Assembly: GCA_016873355.1 (NCBI GenBank)
Contig: VGXK01000126.1
Location: forward strand, 1-6,402
Origin: Phycisphaerae bacterium
Lineage (GTDB): Bacteria; Planctomycetota; Phycisphaerae; Phycisphaerales; SM1A02
Length of the DNA stretch: 6,402 nucleotides
Reading direction: 5' to 3'
The notes under the pieces are model-generated. The model made no database searches, was not told the DNA's origin, and was given only the letters and a program-made list of their open reading frames with translations. The number at the start of each line of letters is the position of its first letter. Position 1 is the stretch's first letter. This document shows positions 1 through 6,138 of this stretch, one piece after another. The position numbers and the translations under genes are program-made.

Positions 1-1
1 A

Positions 2-661
2 CCCACGAGCATGCGCGTGGTCGAGCGCGTGCGCCGCGCCGCGCGCGGCGCCAAGTGCGGCCACGCCGGCACGCTCGATCCGCTCGCCTCCGGCGTGCTC
101 GTCGTGGCCATCGGCCGCGCCACGCGAGCCATCGATTCGCTCATGGCCGGACCCAAGCGCTACGAGACCGAGATCGATCTCTCCGGCACCACGGACACGC
201 TCGATTCGGAAGGAGCCGTCACGCCCGTCGAGATCGCGACGCCGCCCTCGCACGGGCAGATCGAATCCGCGCTCGCGCGCATGCGCGGCACGTTTCCTCA
301 GACGCCTCCCGCCTTCAGCGCCGTCAAGATCGGCGGTCGTCGCGCCTACGCGCTCGCGCGCCGAGGGCGCGCCGAAGAGCCGCCGCCGCGAAACGTGACC
401 GTGCACGAACTCGAGGTCGTCGACTTCGCGTTCCCGCTCGTTCGTGTTCGAATCCGCTGCGACAAGGGCTTCTACGTGCGCAGCCTGGCCCGCGATCTCG
501 GCCGCGCGCTCGGCACCGGCGGCTTCTGCCGCTCCATTCGACGCACCGCCGTGGAGCCCTTCACGCTCGCGGACGCCATCCCGCTCGAATCTCTGCCTGC
601 GGCACTCGAACCCTCGCACCTTCGGCCCGTAGGCTCTCCTTCCACGGATCCTCGCCCATGA
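2..661 (+). CDS. truB: tRNA pseudouridine-55 synthase TruB, 5' end missing
   Basis: TruB isomerises U55 to pseudouridine in the T-loop of elongator tRNAs in the cytoplasm. The reading frame is already open at base 2 and begins with PTS, which matches the family's N-terminal KPxGxTS motif. Only about 10-20 N-terminal codons should therefore lie outside the window, and the ATG at base 11 is internal. Visible family motifs are GHAGTLDPLASG, with the catalytic Asp at codon 77-79; the TTDTLDSEG segment; PPAFSAVKIGGRRAYALAR; and CDKGFYVRSLARDLG. The protein ends soon after IRRTAVEPF, so it is a short form without an obvious C-terminal PUA-type domain. The stop codon (659-661) overlaps the next start as ATGA, which suggests translational coupling. 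Family identity is clear. The genes before it, often rbfA or infB in bacteria, cannot be seen. Confidence 0.95.
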   Translation, partial: PTSMRVVERVRRAARGAKCGHAGTLDPLASGVLVVAIGRATRAIDSLMAGPKRYETEIDLSGTTDTLDSEGAVTPVEIATPPSHGQIESALARMRGTFPQTPPAFSAVKIGGRRAYALARRGRAEEPPPRNVTVHELEVVDFAFPLVRVRIRCDKGFYVRSLARDLGRALGTGGFCRSIRRTAVEPFTLADAIPLESLPAALEPSHLRPVGSPSTDPRP

Positions 662-677
662 CATCGATGACATCGAT
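658..677 (+). repeat. 9-base tandem duplication at the msr fusion start
   Basis: ATGACATCG occurs twice back to back (658-666 and 667-675), and the periodicity runs on through base 677. The result is two in-frame ATG codons and a protein beginning MTSMTS. The second ATG would remove three residues and leave the signal peptide intact, but it would lose the 4-base overlap with the truB stop. No convincing Shine-Dalgarno sequence precedes either ATG. Confidence 0.8.
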
Positions 678-2391
678 CCCGCGATTGCTCACGCTCTCGA
701 TCGCAGCCGCGTCCGCGGCCGCGCTCAGCGCACCTGCCCTCGCCCAGCGCGGCGGCGAACGCTGGGTGCTGTCCGGCACGCGCGTCGGCGATTCGCTTCC
801 GGCGCTCGAGGTGGTCGAGCTCGACGGCCGCACGCACGCCCTCTCCGACGCATGGTCGAAGGGGCCGGTGCTCCTCGTGACGTCGAGCCTCACCTGTCCC
901 GTCGCGCGCGGCACCTGCGCGGAACTTCCCGGCGTGGGCAGGGAACTCGGCGGCGCCGCCGAAGTCCTGCTGCTCTACACGACCGAAGCGCACCCGACGA
1001 GCTCGTCGTCGCCCTATCGACCGAAGGACGGACCGTGGGTCACCCTCGAGAACGAGCGCGAAGGAATCCTGAGGGATCAGCCCTCCACGCTCGAGGCGCG
1101 CCTCGCGCTGGCGCGGGAATTCAAGGAGCGCACGAAGACCGAGCTTCCGATCGTCGTCGACGCCATGGACAACGCGGCGTGGACCGCGCTCGGCGGCGGG
1201 CCGAACATGGCGGTGCTCGTCGATTCGAACGGCGTGGTGCGACTCAAGCAGGGATGGATCGATTCGAAGTCGATCGCGGAGGCCGTGCGAAAGGAACTGA
1301 ACATGGCATCGTCGAAGTCCGATTCGGGCGCGGGCGCCGGCTCGAGGAAGCTCTCGAGTTCCGGCTACGACATCACGCCGCTCACGAAGGAGCGCGTGAA
1401 GGAGCTCGCGAAGTCGCTCTCGCCGGAGGCGCATCGCATCACGCAGCGATCGGGCACGGAGCCTCCGGGCTCGTGCGGCATCCTCCTCGACAACAAGAAG
1501 GACGGCGTCTACACCTGCGTCGTCTGCGGACTGCCGCTCTTTGCGAGCGAGCACAAGTTCCATTCCGGTACGGGATGGCCGAGCTTCTTCTCGCCCTTCG
1601 ATCCGCAGCACGTCTCCGAGCGCTCCGACGAGTCGCACGGCATGGTGCGCACCGAGATCAACTGCGCCCGCTGCGACGCGCACCTGGGCCATGTCTTCGA
1701 CGACGGCCCGCGCGACAAGACCGGACTTCGATACTGTCTCAACGGCGTGGCCCTCACGTTCCATGCCAAGGAGGATCCCTTGCCGCCCGAGAGTCGACCC
1801 GCGTCCGAAGCCCAAGGCGCCAAGGGCGCCGCCGACGGCGCCAAGGGCGCCCCCGCCGGCGCGAAGGGCGCCGCCGAAAGCGCCACCGAGACCGCGTATT
1901 TCGCGGGCGGCTGCTTCTGGGGCATCGAGCATGTCTTCTCGAAGTGCCCCGGCGTGCTCGACGCGAAGAGCGGCTACATGAACGGCACGAGCGAGAATCC
2001 CACCTACGAGCAGGTCTGCGGCAAGAAGACCGGACACGCCGAAGCGGTCATGGTCGTCTTCGATCCGAAGAAGGTGACCTACCGACAACTGCTCGAGGGA
2101 TTCTTCCTCATGCATGACCCGACGGAACTGAATCGCCAGGGTCCCGACATCGGCGATCAGTACCGAAGCGCCGTCTTCACCGCGAACGATCGTCAGCTCG
2201 CCGAAGCAAGGGCGATCGTCAAGGAGCTCGCCGCGAGCGGTCGCTTCAAGAAGCCGATCGTGACCGTCGTCGAACCGGCGCAGAAGTTCTTCCCGGCCGA
2301 GCAGTACCACCAGGACTACGTCGATCGCACGGGCCGGGTCTGCCACGTGTCGGATCCGTGGCCGACCGTGCTCGGAGCGGCCGCGCGGTGA
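658..2391 (+). CDS. Secreted deiodinase-like / MsrB / MsrA fusion (methionine sulfoxide reductase)
   Basis: This 577-residue protein should reduce both epimers of methionine sulfoxide outside the cytoplasm. Residues 1-29 look like a signal peptide, ending ALA before Q30. Residues 40-215 resemble iodothyronine deiodinase: TCP with Cys80 at the selenocysteine position, YTTEAHP (107-113), then a PIVVDAMDN segment. Residues 237-372 are MsrB, with zinc pairs Cys287/Cys290 and Cys336/Cys339, SGTGWPSF, and catalytic Cys360 in RYCLN. An Ala/Gly/Lys linker (387-407) leads to MsrA (413-577), with GGCFW catalytic Cys419, TGHAEAV, HDPTELNRQG, QYRSA and EQYHQDY. Cys562 is a likely resolving residue. Neisseria PilB also joins a thioredoxin-like domain to both Msr domains, but in the order MsrA-MsrB. 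The first domain may act as electron donor; this is inference. ATG 658 is chosen for the ATGA overlap with truB; ATG 667 is an alternative. Confidence 0.93.
   Translation: MTSMTSIPRLLTLSIAAASAAALSAPALAQRGGERWVLSGTRVGDSLPALEVVELDGRTHALSDAWSKGPVLLVTSSLTCPVARGTCAELPGVGRELGGAAEVLLLYTTEAHPTSSSSPYRPKDGPWVTLENEREGILRDQPSTLEARLALAREFKERTKTELPIVVDAMDNAAWTALGGGPNMAVLVDSNGVVRLKQGWIDSKSIAEAVRKELNMASSKSDSGAGAGSRKLSSSGYDITPLTKERVKELAKSLSPEAHRITQRSGTEPPGSCGILLDNKKDGVYTCVVCGLPLFASEHKFHSGTGWPSFFSPFDPQHVSERSDESHGMVRTEINCARCDAHLGHVFDDGPRDKTGLRYCLNGVALTFHAKEDPLPPESRPASEAQGAKGAADGAKGAPAGAKGAAESATETAYFAGGCFWGIEHVFSKCPGVLDAKSGYMNGTSENPTYEQVCGKKTGHAEAVMVVFDPKKVTYRQLLEGFFLMHDPTELNRQGPDIGDQYRSAVFTANDRQLAEARAIVKELAASGRFKKPIVTVVEPAQKFFPAEQYHQDYVDRTGRVCHVSDPWPTVLGAAAR
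1816..1878 (+). repeat. Three 21-base tandem units encoding the MsrB-MsrA linker
   Basis: Three units of 21 bases encode GAKGAAD, GAKGAPA and GAKGAAE (residues 387-407 of the fusion protein). The core GGCGCCAAGGGCGCC is identical in units 1 and 2, and unit 3 differs from it by one base. The segment lies exactly between the end of MsrB and the start of MsrA. It is best read as a flexible interdomain linker grown by tandem duplication. Copy number may vary between strains. Confidence 0.85.
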
Positions 2392-4505
2392 TCGCGGCAA
2401 CCGCGGTCGGAATCAACGTGCTGCTCGCGGCGATCGGCGCCTGGCCCGACGCGGCGTCGCTGCGCGGGTACCACGATCTGCTCGGCAGCGAGCCGCACGT
2501 GGCGGGAACGCCGGGCGACGCGCGGCAGATCGAGCGCCTCGCCACCGCGTTCGACGAGATGGGCCTCTCCGTGCGCATCGAGCCGTTCTGGGCGCTGCTC
2601 GCGGTTCCGATCGAAGCGAACCTCGAGATCGTCGATGACGCGAACTCGGCGGGCGGTGCGGCTCCGGGCGCACCGACCGGCGCTGGCGCCGGCACGCCGG
2701 GCGCCGCAGATCCCGCAGCGCCGCCGAAGCGCCGCGGCGTCATCCCGCTTCCCATCCGGGAAAAGAACCTGCTGGAGGATCCCGCGACGGCGCATCCCGA
2801 CCTCGCCTGGGGCTGGAACGCCTACAGCGCGTCCGGCGAAGTGGAGGCCGGCGTCATCTTCGCCAACCGCGGCACGAAGGCCGACTTCGCGAAACTCAAG
2901 CAGGACGGCGTCGACTGCGCCGGGCGCATCGTGCTCATTCGCTACGGCGGGATCTTCCGCGGCTCGAAGGTGCGCAACGCGCAGGACGCCGGTGCCGCCG
3001 CGGTGCTGCTCTACACCGATCCCGCCGACAGCGGCTCGGGCAAGGGCGCCGTGTGGCCGGAAGGCGGATGGGCGAACGATCTCTGCGTGCAGCGCGGCAG
3101 CGTGCTGACGCTCGAGAATCCCGGCGATCCGCTCACGCCGCTCATTCCCGCCACGAAGGACGCGCCGAGGCTCGAACTCTCGCAGATCGATCTGCCGCGC
3201 ATTCCCGTGCAGCCGATCGGCTACGCGGCGGCGGCGCAGATCATGCTCCGAATGCGCGGCGCCGAGATTCCCGACGGGGATCCGTGGCGAGGCGGCATGC
3301 CCGTGCCCTACCGCGTCGGTGACGGCGAGCATCCGCGCCTTCGACTCAAGGTGGTGCAGGAGCGCGTCGTCCGCGAGAGCGCGAACGTGATCGCCGTGCT
3401 TCCCGGCGCGGAGGAGCCGGAGCGGAGCGTGATCGTGGGATGCCATCACGACGCGTGGGGCTTCGGCGCCGCCGATCCGCTCGCGGGCACGATCGTGCTC
3501 ATGGAGACCGCTCGCACCTTCGCGGCGCTGGCGAAGCAGGGCATCCGCCCGCGCCGCAGCATCATCTTCGCCGCGTGGGGCGCCGAGGAGTTCGGCATCA
3601 TCGGCAGCGTCGAGTGGGTGGAAGCGCATCGCGAAGCGATCGCAAGCCACGCGATCGCCTACATCAATCTCGACATGGCCGCCATGGGACCGCGACTCGG
3701 CGCCAGCGCCTCGCCGTCGCTGCGGCCGCTCGTGATGCGGCGGAGCCGCGTCGAACGCGTGGGCGACCCCGGCGGCGGCAGCGATCATGTCGGCTTCCTG
3801 CATCACCTCGCCATTCCGTGCATCGGACTCGGCGCCGGCGGCAGCGCCGGCGACAGCTACCACAGCAACTACGACACGCTCGCCTGGTACCGCAGCGTGG
3901 TCGGGGAGGACTACGCCTCGGCGCTCGCCGTCACCCGCGCCTGCATCGGCATGACCGCGGAACTCGCCGATGCGACGATCCTTCCCATCCGCGTCTCGCC
4001 GATCGGCCGCGCGATCGCGGGCTGGGTCGAGTCGTATCGCGGAGACGGCCTCGATTCGTCGACCTCGCGCACGCTCGACGCGCTGCGAATGCGAGGCGAG
4101 TCGATCGCCGAACTCGGCGCGCGGGTCGACTCGCAGCTCGACGCGCTTGCGACGACCACGATGGCCGGCACGGCGGGCGGTGCGGACGCCCTCGACGCGC
4201 TCGACGAGGGCCTCGACGAACTCGATCGCGCCCGCATCAACGGGCTACTCATGGCGCTCGATCGAGCGTGGTACGACCCCGCCGGGCTCACGCAGCGATC
4301 GTGGTACCGCAATCTTGCGCTTGCGAGCGATCCCGACAGCGCCTACGGCTCGAAGGTCCTGCCGCTGCTCGCCGAAGCGGTGGCCACGCAGGACCCGGAT
4401 GCCCGAAGCCGCGCGATGGAACGAACCGCCGACGCCATCGACCGCATCGCGGCGATCTTGCAGGAGCTGGAACTCTCAACCGACCCGATGAACGGATTTC
4501 GATGA
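2358..4505 (+). CDS. M28B zinc metallopeptidase, glutamate carboxypeptidase II-like
   Basis: This is a 715-residue carboxypeptidase-type enzyme of the transferrin receptor / GCPII group, probably acting outside the cytoplasm. The N-terminus has three Arg, then a hydrophobic stretch (11-28) suited to a signal peptide or anchor. A PA (apical) domain spans about 150-290, with RYGGIFRGSKVRNAQ, DPADS, VQRG and GDPLTP, all very close to GCPII. The peptidase domain (about 335-540) keeps every zinc ligand: His363, bridging Asp373, Glu411, Asp439 and His502, plus general base Glu410 (AEEFG). The C-terminal part (about 560-705) is helical and resembles the dimerisation domain. Arg201 and Tyr501 match the GCPII glutamate-binding pocket, but I see no RARY-like arginine patch. 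An Ala/Gly/Pro-rich insert fills 95-123. GTG 2358 is chosen for the basic n-region. GTG 2388 would give a GTGA overlap with the msr stop and a 705-residue protein. Confidence 0.92.
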   Translation: MADRARSGRAVIAATAVGINVLLAAIGAWPDAASLRGYHDLLGSEPHVAGTPGDARQIERLATAFDEMGLSVRIEPFWALLAVPIEANLEIVDDANSAGGAAPGAPTGAGAGTPGAADPAAPPKRRGVIPLPIREKNLLEDPATAHPDLAWGWNAYSASGEVEAGVIFANRGTKADFAKLKQDGVDCAGRIVLIRYGGIFRGSKVRNAQDAGAAAVLLYTDPADSGSGKGAVWPEGGWANDLCVQRGSVLTLENPGDPLTPLIPATKDAPRLELSQIDLPRIPVQPIGYAAAAQIMLRMRGAEIPDGDPWRGGMPVPYRVGDGEHPRLRLKVVQERVVRESANVIAVLPGAEEPERSVIVGCHHDAWGFGAADPLAGTIVLMETARTFAALAKQGIRPRRSIIFAAWGAEEFGIIGSVEWVEAHREAIASHAIAYINLDMAAMGPRLGASASPSLRPLVMRRSRVERVGDPGGGSDHVGFLHHLAIPCIGLGAGGSAGDSYHSNYDTLAWYRSVVGEDYASALAVTRACIGMTAELADATILPIRVSPIGRAIAGWVESYRGDGLDSSTSRTLDALRMRGESIAELGARVDSQLDALATTTMAGTAGGADALDALDEGLDELDRARINGLLMALDRAWYDPAGLTQRSWYRNLALASDPDSAYGSKVLPLLAEAVATQDPDARSRAMERTADAIDRIAAILQELELSTDPMNGFR

Positions 4506-4515
4506 GATTCGCGCT

Positions 4516-4534
4516 CGGGCGGAACGCTCGTCCG
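4516..4534 (+). terminator. Weak hairpin after the M28B gene, possible terminator
   Basis: CGGGCG (4516-4521) can pair with CGTCCG (4529-4534) across a 7-base loop. The stem is 6 bp with one G-U pair, starts 10 bases after the peptidase stop and is followed by TCTT. The stem is short and there is no real U-tract. This is only a candidate for the end of the truB-msr-peptidase transcript. Confidence 0.25.
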
Positions 4535-4630
4535 TCTTGGTGCGAACTGCCCGCGATGCAGAACTATCGGACAGGGCAGAGAGATTTGCCGGATGCCCGG
4601 AGAGGCCCCTGCATCTGCCGTCCGCGAGAC

Positions 4631-4636
4631 TATATT
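4631..4636 (+). promoter_or_regulatory. TATATT, candidate -10 element for the dehydrogenase gene
   Basis: TATATT stands out as an AT-rich hexamer in an otherwise GC-rich window. It lies in the 210-base gap before the dehydrogenase, 79 bases upstream of its ATG. It resembles a sigma-70 -10 box, which would give a leader of about 70 bases. No good -35 match (TTGACA-like) sits 16-18 bases upstream, so the call is tentative. The rest of the gap (4506-4715) shows a 6-bp inverted repeat CTGCCC/GGGCAG (4547-4552 and 4574-4579) and nothing else I can name. Confidence 0.3.
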
Positions 4637-4715
4637 TCGCCTTGACCCGGGACGGTCCCCTCTTCGTGCCGACGAGGTCGGTACTACCACCGTCCACACA
4701 CCCGAGAGACCCACG

Positions 4716-6113
4716 ATGAAGCGCACCCTGCTTGGAATCGCCACCGTCGCCGGAATCGCCTGTTCGCTCTCCGCCTTCGGCGGCGGTCCTCCTCCCGCGA
4801 TCAAGACTCAGAACGTGATCACCGGCATCTATTACCCCACGAACGTGGTGCATGCGCCGGGAGACAAGTGCCGGCTCTTCTACACGGAGAAGCGCGGCAG
4901 GATCATGGTCGTCGATGTCTCGAGCGGCACGGGCGTTCCGATCGGCACCTTCCTCGACATCGATTCGCTCGTGGGCGGCGGCACGACTCAGAACACGGAG
5001 CAGGGCCTGCTCGGCCTCGCGTTCCATCCCGACTACTGGGACAACGGCTACTTCTTCGTGAACTACACGAACACCTCGGGCAACACGGTCATCGCCCGCT
5101 ATCAGGTCAGCGGGGATCCGAATGTCGCGACCCCGTCGAGCGCCCTGATCCTCATGACGGTGACGCAGCCTGCCGGCAATCACAACGGCGGCTGGATCGA
5201 CTTCGGTCCCGACGGCTATCTCTACATCGCACTCGGCGACGGCGGCAACGCGAACGATCCTCCCGGCAACGGCCAGAACATCAACACGAAGCTCGGCAAG
5301 ATGCTGCGCATCGCGCCGAACGTGGCGGGGTCGAGCCCGGCATACACGAACCCGTCGGACAATCCGTTCTTCGGCGCCACCGCCGGCGACGACTCGATCT
5401 GGTCCTACGGCCTGCGAAATCCGTGGCGCTGCAGCTTCGACCGCCTGACGGGCGACCTCTACATCGGCGACGTGGGCCAGGACGCGCGCGAGGAGATCAG
5501 CTTCCAGCAGGCGGGAACGGCGGGCGGCCTCAACTACGGATGGCGCTGCATGGAGGGCTTCAACTGCACCGGACTCTCCGGCTGCACCTGCAATGGTCCC
5601 ACGCTCACGCTCCCGATCCGCGCCTACAGCCACGGCGCAGGAACCTCGAACGGCGGCTGCGTGACCGGCGGCTTCATGTATCGCGGCTGCGCGATTCCCG
5701 ATCTCCAGGGCTTCTATTTCCACTCCGACTACCAGGTCAACAACACCTGGGTGATGCGCTACACGCCGGGTGGCGGCGTGACGGACCTGACGAACATCAA
5801 CGGCCAGATCACGCCGTCGCTCCAGGGCACCTCCGTCAGCACGATCGTCTCCTACGGCGAGGATCCCGACGGCGAGCTCTACATCATCAAGCACGGAACG
5901 ACCACGACCACGGGCGGCATCTTCAAGATCGTTCCTCCGACCGGCGCGGCGCCGTGCGGTCTGCCCGGCGACTTCAATCTGGACGGCGTGGTGGACGGCG
6001 ATGATCTCGGCACGCTGCTCGGCGAGTGGGGCGGAATCGGCGCCGATCTCAACTGCGACTTCGTCACCGACGGCAACGATCTCGGCACGCTGCTGGGCAA
6101 CTGGACGCCCTGA
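4716..6113 (+). CDS. Secreted PQQ-type glucose/sorbosone dehydrogenase with dockerin-like tail
   Basis: This 465-residue protein belongs to the soluble PQQ sugar dehydrogenase family, six-bladed propeller enzymes that oxidise sugars or related alcohols outside the cytoplasm. Residues 1 to about 22 (MKRTLLGIATVAGIA start) form a signal peptide. Family motifs are GLLGLAFHPDY (97 onward), NHNGGWIDFGPDGYLYIALGDGG with His156 as the expected catalytic base, GLRNPW with Arg234 and Asn235, IGDVGQDAREEI (Asp252) and NYGWR. A Cys cluster (278, 284, 290, 292) suggests disulfides. The tail has two EF-hand-like loops, Asp419-Asp430 and Asp444-Asp455, each followed by DLGTLLG.W. This looks like the dockerin-type anchor of secreted Phycisphaerae proteins. 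ATG 4716 is preferred because the signal peptide starts there; a weak GAGAG (4704-4708) precedes it. The sugar substrate and actual PQQ use are not decided by the sequence. Confidence 0.9.
   Translation: MKRTLLGIATVAGIACSLSAFGGGPPPAIKTQNVITGIYYPTNVVHAPGDKCRLFYTEKRGRIMVVDVSSGTGVPIGTFLDIDSLVGGGTTQNTEQGLLGLAFHPDYWDNGYFFVNYTNTSGNTVIARYQVSGDPNVATPSSALILMTVTQPAGNHNGGWIDFGPDGYLYIALGDGGNANDPPGNGQNINTKLGKMLRIAPNVAGSSPAYTNPSDNPFFGATAGDDSIWSYGLRNPWRCSFDRLTGDLYIGDVGQDAREEISFQQAGTAGGLNYGWRCMEGFNCTGLSGCTCNGPTLTLPIRAYSHGAGTSNGGCVTGGFMYRGCAIPDLQGFYFHSDYQVNNTWVMRYTPGGGVTDLTNINGQITPSLQGTSVSTIVSYGEDPDGELYIIKHGTTTTTGGIFKIVPPTGAAPCGLPGDFNLDGVVDGDDLGTLLGEWGGIGADLNCDFVTDGNDLGTLLGNWTP
6003..6094 (+). repeat. Near-duplicate DNA encoding the two dockerin-like loops
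   Basis: The 17-mer GATCTCGGCACGCTGCT occurs at 6003-6019 and again at 6078-6094, 75 bases (25 codons) apart and in frame. It encodes the DLGTLL helix that follows each calcium-binding loop. The protein spacing is the same: Asp419 and Asp444 start the two loops. The DNA identity points to an internal duplication of one loop-helix unit. Confidence 0.75.
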
Positions 6114-6138
6114 TCCCGCAAGGGCAGCGAGTCTGCGC

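Noticed and set aside
55..657. Upstream extension of the msr fusion frame to base 55
   Set aside because: The extra 201 residues are an Arg/His/Ala-rich shadow of truB, whereas a proper signal peptide begins at base 658.
852..2117. Second + strand frame of 421 codons inside the msr gene
   Set aside because: It is an Arg-rich out-of-frame reading of the Msr coding region with no motifs.
472..2400. Long minus-strand open frame (about 640 codons) opposite truB and the msr fusion
   Set aside because: It lies antisense to genes with clear conserved motifs, and its product is Arg/Ala/Gly-rich with no recognisable domain. Such frames are common in GC-rich DNA.
2316..3863. Minus-strand open frame (about 515 codons) opposite the peptidase
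   Set aside because: It mirrors the peptidase codons, has no family motif, and is explained by GC-rich third positions.
3440..4645. Second + strand frame of 401 codons inside the peptidase gene
   Set aside because: It is an Arg/His-rich shadow with no domain, and the true frame carries all the zinc ligands.
4642..4647. TTGACC as a -35 element
   Set aside because: It lies downstream of TATATT, and no -10-like hexamer follows at 16-18 bases.
4593..4715. Alternative dehydrogenase start at ATG 4593
   Set aside because: It would bury the signal peptide behind 41 unrelated residues and place the candidate -10 hexamer within coding sequence.
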